From: an uncultured Anaerolineaceae bacterium
GTDB taxonomy: Bacteria; Chloroflexota; Anaerolineae; Anaerolineales; Anaerolineaceae
DNA: 7,034 bases
Direction: 5' to 3'
NCBI GenBank assembly: GCA_937894825.1
Contig: CALCQT010000159.1
Location: forward strand, 1 to 7,034
Made by a program: the position numbers and the translations under genes. Of this stretch, positions 1 to 7,034 are shown in pieces (within the stretch, counting starts at the first letter, position 1; each line of letters opens with the position of its first letter). The notes beneath the pieces were generated by a model. The model was not told the origin of the DNA and did not search any database. It worked only from the letters and a program-made list of their open reading frames with translations.

Positions 1-2120
1 GTTTCCAGCTTGAACAGCCGGTCAAAAAAGTTGCCCGTGTCCTGCTGGTCCTGCTTTTCTTTTTCAGCGGCGGAACATGGACAGCATTGATCCATGGAGC
101 ATCTTCAACAGCTGCAACAATGGAAAGCGCTCCACTCCCGGATAAAATCTCCCTCACCGGCGTGATTCAACAGCCGCCGGAGATCCGTACCACGCGAACC
201 TCGTTTGAGATCCGTCCCGACATTCCCGCAAATGAAGAATCGCTGCCCTTTTCCGGAAATGTGATAGCAATCCGCTACGACACGGATGGCGGCTTCCGCT
301 ATGGCGACCGGGTTCGCCTGACCGGCAAACCGACCCTGATCAAAGCGGGGAGCGGCGCCTCTTATTTTCAATATCTCCGCCAGCAGGGGTTCGGCGTCAT
401 CCTGTACAATCCGAAAATTGAAAAACTTTCTGAAAATAACGGGAATTCGCTTTTTGCCTTGATTTTCCGCCTGCGTCAAGGGCTGCTGGAAAAAGTCTAC
501 CGCATTTACCCGGCACCGGAAAACGCGTTGATGGCCGGCATCCTGCTGGGGGATGAAAGCCAAATTCCCGCCGACATTGACGAGGCGTTTCAGAAGACCG
601 GAACAGCGCATGTGGTCGCCATCAGCGGGGCGAATTTTGCAGTGCTGACCTGGCTGCTGCTGACAATGATTCGGTTGATCATCCCGCGCTGGTGGAGTCA
701 GCTTACGCTGATTCCGGTTATCTTTTTCTATGCCATTCTAACCGGCGGCAATCCGGCCATCCTGCGGGCGGCGCTCATGTCCTCGTTTACAATTTTCGGC
801 CTGGCCATCGGCAGGAAAACCAATGGAATCCGCTCTATGTTATGGTCAGTGGCAGCCATTGCGCTCTTCAATCCCGGCGCGTTGTTTGAAATCAGCCTGC
901 AGCTTTCCGTCACGGCCACAGCCGGCATCCTGCTGTTCAAAGATCCGCTTCTGGAAGGCGTCAAACGGCTGCTGGCCCGTTTTCAGCGCGTACCGGAACC
1001 TCTGAGAGAACGCGTTGCCGGATTGCTGGACGAGCTGCTGCTGGTTTCTTTGGCCGCGCAAATTTTCACCATCTGGATCTCCGCCGCCGCGTTCCATCAA
1101 ATTTCCTGGATCTCGCTCTTCGCGAATTTGCTGATCACACCTTTCCAATCCATCATCATGCTGGGCGGGCTTTTCTCGCTCCTGTGCGGGATGATCTTCG
1201 AACCGCTCGGATCGCTGGCCGCGGCGCTGATCTGGCCGGCTCCGGCCGTCACCATCAACGCGGTGCGATTCTGCGCGGAAATTTCCTGGGCTTCCGGGTA
1301 TGCCAGCATTTCAAACGGTACCGCCTGGCTGATCATCAGCCTATTGATGCTGGGATGGCATTTTCGCAGCCGCATCCGCCAGTGGGATCGGGAAAAAATG
1401 GTGCAGCGCGGACTGGCGCTGCTTTTCTTTCTCAGCATCGTCCTGTGGGTCACCGTTCTGGACCTCAGAGACACCCGGCTCCGGATCAGCTTCTCCGGAA
1501 GCGCGTCAGAGCCGCAAATCGAGGTTCGTACCCCGCAGCATCAGATTTTCATCATCGCATCCGGCGCCACTAATTATGGAGCGAACCGGCTGACCGGACG
1601 AAACTGGCTGAAAACAGAGCAAGTGGCGGGTCTCTTTATCGATTTTCGCGAGCGTTGGATGCGAGAAAAATTCATCACCTCCGCGGATGAACTGCCGGAT
1701 TGCACCTATCTGGACGGGATTCATCCGCAACCCTCCCTGGCCATCGCGGCAAACGATCTGAGCAAAATCCGGCCCGGCTTCCATGTGCAGGCAGGCGAGG
1801 TTGCGCTGGACGTTCCATTGATCCATCTGCGCAAGCGCGTCTGGCAACTCCACTACCAAAACCTGCACCTGTTGATACCGATGGGCATTCCTCCGCAGAC
1901 GATTCTAAAATATGAGCGGCAAGACCTGATCGCAGGCGCCAATCTGATCGTCCTGAGACAGGAGGACGATACCGCCGCATGGCAGGAATACCTCCAGCGG
2001 CACTTCTGCGATGCAACACAGTGCACAGCGCCGCTGGCCTTCAACAGCGCACAATATCGAGAACCGAAGATCTATTCTGATGGGGAGAAGATCTGGCTTT
2101 TCCATGCCGGGGATCAATAG
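1..2120 (+). CDS. comEC: ComEC/Rec2-family DNA internalization channel, 5' partial
   Basis: Inner-membrane channel protein that carries single-stranded DNA into the cytoplasm during natural transformation. The frame is open from the window edge (first whole codon at 3), so the true start lies upstream. A TTG at 87 is only an internal Leu codon, because the bases before it encode a hydrophobic segment (VARVLLVLLFFF) typical of a ComEC N-terminus. About 705 residues are visible, near the family's usual size. Order: N-terminal membrane segment; soluble OB-like/DUF4131-type region (about 130-440); competence domain (about 520-1470) with LLGDESQIP, GTAHVVAISGAN (about 600-640) and NPAILRAALM (about 750-780), and many membrane helices; C-terminal region (about 1480-2110) matching the metallo-beta-lactamase-like domain in layout. 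That last region lacks the usual DVGQGD, HxxxDH and HHGS motifs: the first position reads SGSASEP. TAG stop at 2118. No clear terminator follows. Family assignment is secure; a working role in transformation is inferred. Confidence 0.93.
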   Translation, partial: FQLEQPVKKVARVLLVLLFFFSGGTWTALIHGASSTAATMESAPLPDKISLTGVIQQPPEIRTTRTSFEIRPDIPANEESLPFSGNVIAIRYDTDGGFRYGDRVRLTGKPTLIKAGSGASYFQYLRQQGFGVILYNPKIEKLSENNGNSLFALIFRLRQGLLEKVYRIYPAPENALMAGILLGDESQIPADIDEAFQKTGTAHVVAISGANFAVLTWLLLTMIRLIIPRWWSQLTLIPVIFFYAILTGGNPAILRAALMSSFTIFGLAIGRKTNGIRSMLWSVAAIALFNPGALFEISLQLSVTATAGILLFKDPLLEGVKRLLARFQRVPEPLRERVAGLLDELLLVSLAAQIFTIWISAAAFHQISWISLFANLLITPFQSIIMLGGLFSLLCGMIFEPLGSLAAALIWPAPAVTINAVRFCAEISWASGYASISNGTAWLIISLLMLGWHFRSRIRQWDREKMVQRGLALLFFLSIVLWVTVLDLRDTRLRISFSGSASEPQIEVRTPQHQIFIIASGATNYGANRLTGRNWLKTEQVAGLFIDFRERWMREKFITSADELPDCTYLDGIHPQPSLAIAANDLSKIRPGFHVQAGEVALDVPLIHLRKRVWQLHYQNLHLLIPMGIPPQTILKYERQDLIAGANLIVLRQEDDTAAWQEYLQRHFCDATQCTAPLAFNSAQYREPKIYSDGEKIWLFHAGDQ

Positions 2121-2260
2121 CCGGTATGCGGACTGCCCCGGGCCAACCCGCTGATCAGCAATATGGTCCGAGCATCAAAATCTACTTTCGATATCCCAAT
2201 CAAATATGGTGTGAGTGTCAAAAGTATTATTTTCTACGAAAGATATTGTCATCTCGACTC

Positions 2261-2288
2261 TCGAAGAAGTGCCCAAGCACTTCTTCGA
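2261..2288. repeat. Perfect hairpin in the left arm
   Basis: TCGAAGAAGTGC (2261-2272) pairs without mismatch to GCACTTCTTCGA (2277-2288) around a 4-base CCAA loop. It sits between the conserved outer and inner blocks of the left arm. No T-run follows, so it is not a standard intrinsic terminator. Confidence 0.85.
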
Positions 2289-2426
2289 GGCGGAGAGACC
2301 CTCAACGATTATTTCGGGTCTGATATTTTCCAGAGCGAAATTCTTAGTAAAAAAGATGGATAATTTTCGCATACCTTTCCTCTGGAGGATATCAGACCCC
2401 TGCTGAAATTTGAGGGTCTCTCCACC

Positions 2427-2455
2427 TCGACAGGCCGTCGCAGACGTCCCGTCGA
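2427..2455. repeat. Hairpin in the right arm
   Basis: The 29-base stretch beginning TCGAC and ending GTCGA folds into a 13-position stem with two mismatches and a 3-base GCA loop. It occupies the same place in the right arm as the 2261-2288 hairpin in the left arm. The two share only the outer TCGA; the rest of the stem sequence is different. Confidence 0.8.
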
Positions 2456-2493
2456 GAGTCGAGATGACACAATGGGAGTAATTTTCTACTTTT

Positions 2494-2522
2494 GACACCC
2501 TAATCAAATATGAGAGGGTGTC
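2494..2522. repeat. Hairpin at the right boundary of the element
   Basis: GACACCCT (2494-2501) is the exact reverse complement of AGGGTGTC (2515-2522), with a 13-base loop containing AATCAAATATG. With the preceding TTT it resembles the end of the perfect palindrome downstream of glgC (TTTTGACATCCT). The left boundary of the element (2181-2226) is a more decayed version of the same unit. Confidence 0.7.
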
Positions 2523-2604
2523 CAATCGGCGGGAAACCTGCCTTACGGCAGAAAGAAAGATGATTTTTGACTACCCGAAAAAGGATGTCTCATTGATATT
2601 TCTT

Positions 2605-2613
2605 TGATAGAAT
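2605..2613 (+). promoter_or_regulatory. Candidate extended -10 promoter element for glgC
   Basis: TGATAGAAT fits an extended -10 (TG, one base, then TAGAAT at 2608-2613). It would start transcription near 2620, giving a leader of about 35 bases before the glgC ATG. There is no good -35 at 17-18 bases upstream; TTGACT at 2567-2572 is too far. It also lies within a small dyad, TTGAT-AGA-ATCAA (2604-2616), which could be chance. Weak call. Confidence 0.3.
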
Positions 2614-2643
2614 CAAGTTATCAGTCTCGACATATTAAATTTC

Positions 2644-2653
2644 AAGGAGGAGG
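2644..2653 (+). promoter_or_regulatory. Shine-Dalgarno of glgC, fixes the start at 2655
   Basis: AAGGAGGAGG lies immediately before the ATG at 2655. The same frame is open further up to a TTG at 2604, but that start would translate through this site and add about 17 residues absent from the family, so the ATG is preferred. Confidence 0.85.
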
Positions 2654-2654
2654 A

Positions 2655-3935
<1,281 letters not shown>

Positions 3936-3977
3936 TGAATTCGGGGGCAAAAGCAGGATTGCTCATCAGGGAAATTG

Positions 3978-4019
3978 CCTTTTGACATCCTGGTCAATAT
4001 TGACCAGGATGTCAAAAGG
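3978..4019. repeat. Perfect 42-base palindrome between convergent glgC and copB
   Basis: Bases 3978-3998 and 3999-4019 are exact reverse complements (outer end CCTTTTGACATCC, centre CAAT-ATTG), with no spacer at the symmetry axis. It lies 42 bases after the glgC stop and 43 bases after the copB stop, so it could stop transcription from both sides. However, no T-run follows the stem on either strand, so a standard intrinsic terminator is not shown. Its ends resemble those of the element upstream of glgC, which favours a dispersed palindromic repeat. Confidence 0.9.
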
Positions 4020-4062
4020 ATGGACTCGGAAGCCAGTGTATTTCCGACAATGGTTTACAGGT

Positions 4063-6321
4063 TTACAATTGCTGCGTGCGCAGTAACTGCGCGTTGACCG
4101 CCACAATAATGGTGCTAAGAGACATCAGAATCGCCCCCACTGCCGGCGAGAGCAGAATGCCCCATCGTGCGAATACCCCGGCAGCTAATGGGATTGCCAC
4201 CACATTGTAACCGGCTGCCCAGATCAGGTTCTGAACCATCTTCCGATAGCTGGCGCGGCTGAGTTTAATGATCTTAACAACATCCAGCGGGTTGGATTTC
4301 ACCAGGATGATCCCGGCGCTCTCCACAGCCACATCCGTACCGCTGCCGATCGCAATACCCACATCGGCGCGAGCCAGGGCCGGAGCGTCATTGACGCCAT
4401 CGCCAATCATTGCGACTTTCTTGCCCTGTTTTTGCATCTCAATAACCTTCTGATCCTTATTCTCCGGCAGCACCTGCGCAAACCAAATATCGATGCCCAA
4501 TTCCTGCGCTACCGTTTTGGCGACCGCTTCGCTGTCACCGGTCAGCATCGCCACCTGCACGTCCATCGCATGCAATCGCTGAATCGCTTCACGGCTCTCC
4601 GGACGAACAACATCCGTCAACGCAAGAGACGCAATTGGTTTTCCATCTTTCACCAGGTGCACCACGCTTTGTCCTTTAGCACTGGCAGCGCGGTCAAAAT
4701 TCGCTAACGTTTCCGGAAGCTGAATATTCAGCATTTCCAGCAGTCTCGGGCCGCCAACATACAGATTCTGCCCGCTCAGTCTGGCCCGGATACCCCGTCC
4801 TTTGATCGCTTCAAAGTCGCTGACGGCAGGGATTTGCAGCTCTTTTTCCTGAACTGAGCGACGAATACCTTGCGCAATGGTATGCTCTGAGTCACCTTCC
4901 ACTGCGGCAGTCAGCGCCAGTGCCTCATCTGGATTCAAGCCATCAACGGTCTCCAATCCGACCACACCAAAACGTCCCTCGGCCAGCGTACCGGTCTTAT
5001 CAAAAATAACCATATTGATATCGTGGGCAGTTTCCATTTCCAGCCGGTCACGTATCAGGATGCCGTTATTCGCCCCCATGGTGGTAGTAATGGCCACGAC
5101 CAGCGGGATCGCCAACCCCAATGCATGCGGGCAGGCAATGACCAGCACAGTGACCACGCGCTCAATCACCTGTACGTTAAATCCGACCAGGATTGTCCAG
5201 GCGATGGCGGTCAAAACAGCCGCGCCTAAGGCCACATAGAAGAGCCAGCCGGCGACTTTATCCGCCAGTACCTGAGTACGGCTCCTGGACTGCTGCGCCT
5301 GCTGTACCAGCCGCATAATGCCGGCCAGCGCGGTTTGCTCGCCTGTCGCAGTCACCCGCACACGCAGGCTGCCATCCCCGTTGATCGAACCGCCCACCAC
5401 ATTCTCGCCCGGATGTTTGTGCACCGGCTTGGACTCACCCGTGATCATCGACTCATTAACCGAAGACTCCCCTTCCGCAACTTCACCGTCTGCCGGGACA
5501 CTTGCGCCGGGACGGACCAGCACCAGGTCGCCCTGGCGCAGATCGGACACCGCCACTTGCTGCACCTGCTCATCAGGGCCAATGCGGTCAGCGGTATCCG
5601 GCATCAGCTTTGCCAGCGCGTCCAGCGCGCCGGATGCCTGCCGCACACTGCGCATCTCGATCCAGTGGCCCAGCAGCATGATGTCGATCAGCGTGACCAG
5701 CTCCCAGAAAAAGTCCATCTGGCCCGGCAGGAGCAGAGTCGCCACGCTGTAGATAAACGCCACGCTGACCGCCAGCGAGATCAGGGTCATCATACCCGGC
5801 TGGCGGTTCCGCAGTTCAGGCAGTGCCATTTGCAGAAATGGCAGTCCGCCGTACACAAAAATGATCAGCGCAAAGAACGGTGCGATCCATTGTGAGCCGG
5901 GGAAAGTCGGCATGCTGAAACCAAGCAGCATCTGCAGTCCCTGACTGTACAGCAACACCGGAATGGATAAGATCAGCGAGACCCAGAAGCGCTTGCGGAA
6001 CATCTGCTCGTGACCCACGTGACTGACGCCATGCCCGGCATGCATGCTATGCATGCCATGGTCATTTTCCGCCGGGATGCCGGGATCTGCCATCGAATGC
6101 TGATGATGCGCATGAGAAGGATGTTCCTCTTCCATTGCCATCCCCTGCATGCCGGTCTCAGCCCCGTGCATCCCATGTTTCTCATGTTCCGCGGGGGATA
6201 TAGGTTCGAAATGCGCTTCCTCATGCTGATGCGTCGAATGATCATGGTCCATCGCCATGCCATGCTGCTCATGGGCGGAATGCATCTCATGTTCATTGAA
6301 TTGGTTCTGATTATCTGTCAT
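4063..6321 (-). CDS. copB: Copper-exporting P-type ATPase, CopB (P1B-3) type
   Basis: Membrane pump that uses ATP to move copper out of the cytoplasm; 752 residues. The N-terminal tail (1-105) has 23 His, 11 Met and no Cys, and replaces the CxxC heavy-metal domains of CopA-type pumps. Membrane helices lie near 112-130, 145-163, 175-197, 204-222, 357-380, 389-414, 696-716 and 722-746. Actuator motif TGES 294-297; transmembrane metal-site motif CPH 397-399; phosphorylation motif DKTGT 441-445 (D441); GRG 508-510; TGD 594-596; GDGVNDAP 640-647. YN (705-706) and MSLST (733-737) with NA (743-744) complete the P1B-3 pattern. CPH plus a His-rich tail supports copper, with Cu(II) or Cu(I) both reported for this class; silver is possible. 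The N-domain signature reads SEHT (478-481) rather than SEHP. ATG at 6321 is preceded by GGAGAG at a 6-base spacing; TAA at 4063. No copper sensor or chaperone gene is adjacent. Confidence 0.94.
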   Translation of the reverse strand: MTDNQNQFNEHEMHSAHEQHGMAMDHDHSTHQHEEAHFEPISPAEHEKHGMHGAETGMQGMAMEEEHPSHAHHQHSMADPGIPAENDHGMHSMHAGHGVSHVGHEQMFRKRFWVSLILSIPVLLYSQGLQMLLGFSMPTFPGSQWIAPFFALIIFVYGGLPFLQMALPELRNRQPGMMTLISLAVSVAFIYSVATLLLPGQMDFFWELVTLIDIMLLGHWIEMRSVRQASGALDALAKLMPDTADRIGPDEQVQQVAVSDLRQGDLVLVRPGASVPADGEVAEGESSVNESMITGESKPVHKHPGENVVGGSINGDGSLRVRVTATGEQTALAGIMRLVQQAQQSRSRTQVLADKVAGWLFYVALGAAVLTAIAWTILVGFNVQVIERVVTVLVIACPHALGLAIPLVVAITTTMGANNGILIRDRLEMETAHDINMVIFDKTGTLAEGRFGVVGLETVDGLNPDEALALTAAVEGDSEHTIAQGIRRSVQEKELQIPAVSDFEAIKGRGIRARLSGQNLYVGGPRLLEMLNIQLPETLANFDRAASAKGQSVVHLVKDGKPIASLALTDVVRPESREAIQRLHAMDVQVAMLTGDSEAVAKTVAQELGIDIWFAQVLPENKDQKVIEMQKQGKKVAMIGDGVNDAPALARADVGIAIGSGTDVAVESAGIILVKSNPLDVVKIIKLSRASYRKMVQNLIWAAGYNVVAIPLAAGVFARWGILLSPAVGAILMSLSTIIVAVNAQLLRTQQL

Positions 6322-6327
6322 TGTTTT

Positions 6328-6333
6328 CTCTCC
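6328..6333 (-). promoter_or_regulatory. Shine-Dalgarno of copB
   Basis: On the minus strand GGAGAG stands 6 bases before the ATG at 6321, which supports this start and so the inclusion of the whole His/Met-rich tail in the protein. Confidence 0.75.
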
Positions 6334-6381
6334 AGACTCAGTAAGAATGCCTTATTGTTGCCTTTTTGCACCTTTTTTAAT

Positions 6382-6387
6382 ATTATA
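6382..6387 (-). promoter_or_regulatory. Candidate -10 promoter element for copB
   Basis: A perfect TATAAT on the minus strand, about 60 bases before the copB ATG, in an AT-rich leader. No good -35 is found at 16-19 bases. A TTGACT (6395-6400, minus) is only 7 bases away and cannot pair with it. The hexamer overlaps one arm of a 7-base inverted repeat (GCCTTAT / ATAAGGC at 6349-6355 and 6385-6391), which could be an operator or chance. It suggests copB is transcribed separately from rnhB. Confidence 0.35.
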
Positions 6388-6475
6388 AGGCGGCAGTCAA
6401 ATAGGAGATTTACAGTTTCCAGCGAGATCCGTAAAGTCGAGTGATTAAGGTTTTCTTTCAAGCAGGCAGGCGCAA

Positions 6476-7034
6476 TCAGAACAACCGCAACTCGCCGCCG
6501 ACCGGTTTGAACGATTGCCGGTGAATCGCGCAGGGTCCATAGGTCGCCAGCGAATCCTGATGAAGCTGCGTGCCATAGCCTTTGTGTTTTTCAAAGCCAT
6601 ATTGCGGAAAATTGACCGCGGCCACTTCCGACATCCAGCGATCCCGCGTCACCTTCGCCAGCACCGAAGCCGAAGCAATGCTGAGGGAATGAACATCCCC
6701 TTTCGGCAGCATCACGCGCGGCAAAAAAACATAATCCGTCAACAGAAAATCCGGGTGGACAGAAAGCCCCTCAATGGCCCGCTCCATCGCCAGCCGGGTA
6801 GCCGGCAAGATACCGATCCGGTCAATCTCCAGATTGTCCGCCGCTCCTACCGCCCAGCAAACCGCATTCGCGGTGATGACCTGAGCCATCTGTTCCCGTT
6901 CCGCGGCAGTCATTTGTTTGCTGTCCCGTACCCCGTCCAAAAGATTAAGCAGATGATCCTCCACCGGCAAAATAGCGGCACCCGCCGTGACCGGTCCTGC
7001 CCAGGCCCCTCTTCCCGCCTCATCAATGCCCGCG
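6476..7034 (-). CDS. rnhB: Ribonuclease HII, 5' partial
   Basis: Cytoplasmic endonuclease that nicks RNA in RNA-DNA hybrids and at single ribonucleotides built into DNA (EC 3.1.26.4). The frame runs to the window edge (first whole codon ends at 7033); 185 residues are visible and only a short N-terminus is probably missing, as the family is usually about 200 residues. A TTG at 6970 is internal, since the preceding codons encode the hallmark GIDEAGRGAWAGPV with the first two catalytic acids (visible D4 and E5). The other two are D100 in LLTDYVFLP and D131 in KVTRD. Also present: DSKQM, SIASASVLAKVTRDRW and the C-terminal YGFEKHKGYGT with HRQSFKPV. TGA stop at 6476. The 154-base gap to copB on the same strand has no evident terminator, but a separate candidate copB -10 argues against one transcript. 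Confidence 0.95.
   Translation of the reverse strand, partial: AGIDEAGRGAWAGPVTAGAAILPVEDHLLNLLDGVRDSKQMTAAEREQMAQVITANAVCWAVGAADNLEIDRIGILPATRLAMERAIEGLSVHPDFLLTDYVFLPRVMLPKGDVHSLSIASASVLAKVTRDRWMSEVAAVNFPQYGFEKHKGYGTQLHQDSLATYGPCAIHRQSFKPVGGELRLF

Larger units (their letters stand above)
2181..2525. repeat. MITE-like composite inverted-repeat element
   Basis: Two long arms face each other around a 34-base AT-rich centre (2341-2374). Left arm 2215-2340 and right arm 2375-2498 match as imperfect reverse complements. Blocks from outside in: GTGTCAAAAGTA (2215-2226 / 2487-2498, 12 of 12); TGTCATCTCGACTCTCGA (2247-2264 / 2452-2469, 18 of 18); a hairpin in each arm; GGAGAGACCCTCAA (2292-2305 / 2410-2423, 14 of 14); GGGTCTGATAT (2316-2326 / 2389-2399); CCAGAG (2330-2335 / 2380-2385). 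A direct repeat also flanks the arms: 2181-2208 and 2485-2512 agree at 24 of 28 bases, all four differences being C/T, ending in a perfect AATCAAATATG (2198-2208 / 2502-2512). No transposase gene is inside. The form suits a non-autonomous mobile element or two REP-like units inserted head to head; which of these is not decidable here. Confidence 0.8.
2121..2654. other. Gene-free intergenic region between comEC and glgC
   Basis: This 534-base stretch is more AT-rich than its neighbours and holds no convincing gene. Bases 2121-2180 show nothing recognisable. Bases 2181-2525 are a composite palindromic repeat element, described separately. Bases 2526-2654 are the glgC leader: a small hairpin (CTGCC-TTAC-GGCAG, 2539-2552), a candidate extended -10 site and a strong Shine-Dalgarno. 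Open frames on both strands here (for example 2175-2525 minus) follow the inverted repeat and have no ribosome-binding site or recognisable product. Confidence 0.75.

Noticed and set aside
87..89. TTG as the start of comEC
   Set aside because: The frame stays open to the window edge and the bases before it encode a typical ComEC N-terminal membrane helix, so the gene is cut by the window.
2175..2525. 116-codon minus-strand open frame covering the palindromic element, and a plus-strand one at 2163-2363
   Set aside because: Both encode a similar GGETL...GSDI peptide only because the two DNA arms are inverted copies. Neither has a convincing ribosome-binding site or a recognisable product.
2181..2525. 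CRISPR array or riboswitch
   Set aside because: The repeats are inverted arms and one direct pair rather than regularly spaced direct repeats with spacers, and no known riboswitch core was recognised.
2604..2606. TTG as the start of glgC
   Set aside because: It would translate through the strong Shine-Dalgarno at 2644-2653 and add residues not found in the family.
3978..4019. Standard intrinsic terminator
   Set aside because: The stem is perfect, but no U-tract follows it on either strand, so it is recorded as a palindrome of undecided function.
6395..6400. TTGACT as the -35 of a copB promoter
   Set aside because: It lies only 7 bases from the TATAAT, far too close for a sigma-70 promoter, and no -10 fits 16-18 bases downstream.
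6010..6444. 144-codon plus-strand open frame rich in Met and His opposite the copB start
   Set aside because: It is the antisense shadow of the His/Met codons of the CopB tail (cat and atg are reverse complements) and runs across the copB leader.
6968..6970. TTG as the start of rnhB
   Set aside because: The essential GIDEAGRG motif is encoded upstream in the same frame, so starting here would remove two catalytic acids.

Overview
The window looks like ordinary chromosome from a moderate-GC free-living bacterium. The protein signatures suggest Chloroflexota, possibly Anaerolineae: an 'AISGAN' variant of the ComEC competence motif, a plant/cyanobacterial-type ADP-glucose pyrophosphorylase, and an RNase HII with an 'LLTDYVFLP' stretch. 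This assignment is inference from family resemblance remembered without a search. No phage, transposase, CRISPR, tRNA or rRNA gene was seen.

Layout: (1) 1-2120, plus strand: ComEC/Rec2-family DNA-uptake channel, cut at its 5' end by the window edge, with a C-terminal metallo-beta-lactamase-like domain that has lost its metal-site motifs. (2) 2121-2654: a 534-base gene-free stretch. It holds a MITE-like palindromic element (about 2181-2525) built from two head-to-head repeat arms, followed by the glgC leader and Shine-Dalgarno. (3) 2655-3935, plus strand: glgC, ADP-glucose synthesis for glycogen. (4) 3936-4062: convergent intergenic gap containing a perfect 42-base palindrome. (5) 4063-6321, minus strand: CopB-type (P1B-3) copper-exporting ATPase with a strongly His/Met-rich N-terminal tail. 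(6) 6322-6475: copB leader. (7) 6476-7034, minus strand: rnhB (RNase HII), cut at its 5' end by the window edge.

The four genes serve unrelated jobs (DNA uptake, glycogen synthesis, copper detoxification, RNA removal from DNA) and do not form an operon. rnhB and copB share a strand but are separated by 154 bases with a separate candidate -10 site. No undescribed multi-gene system is visible. The most unusual material is non-coding: the composite inverted-repeat element upstream of glgC, whose two arms keep a hairpin at the same place with different stem sequences, and the likely kinship of its ends with the perfect palindrome downstream of glgC. Among the proteins, the points worth checking are the degenerate ComEC C-terminus, the internally duplicated metal-binding tail of CopB, and CopB's SEHT in place of the usual SEHP.
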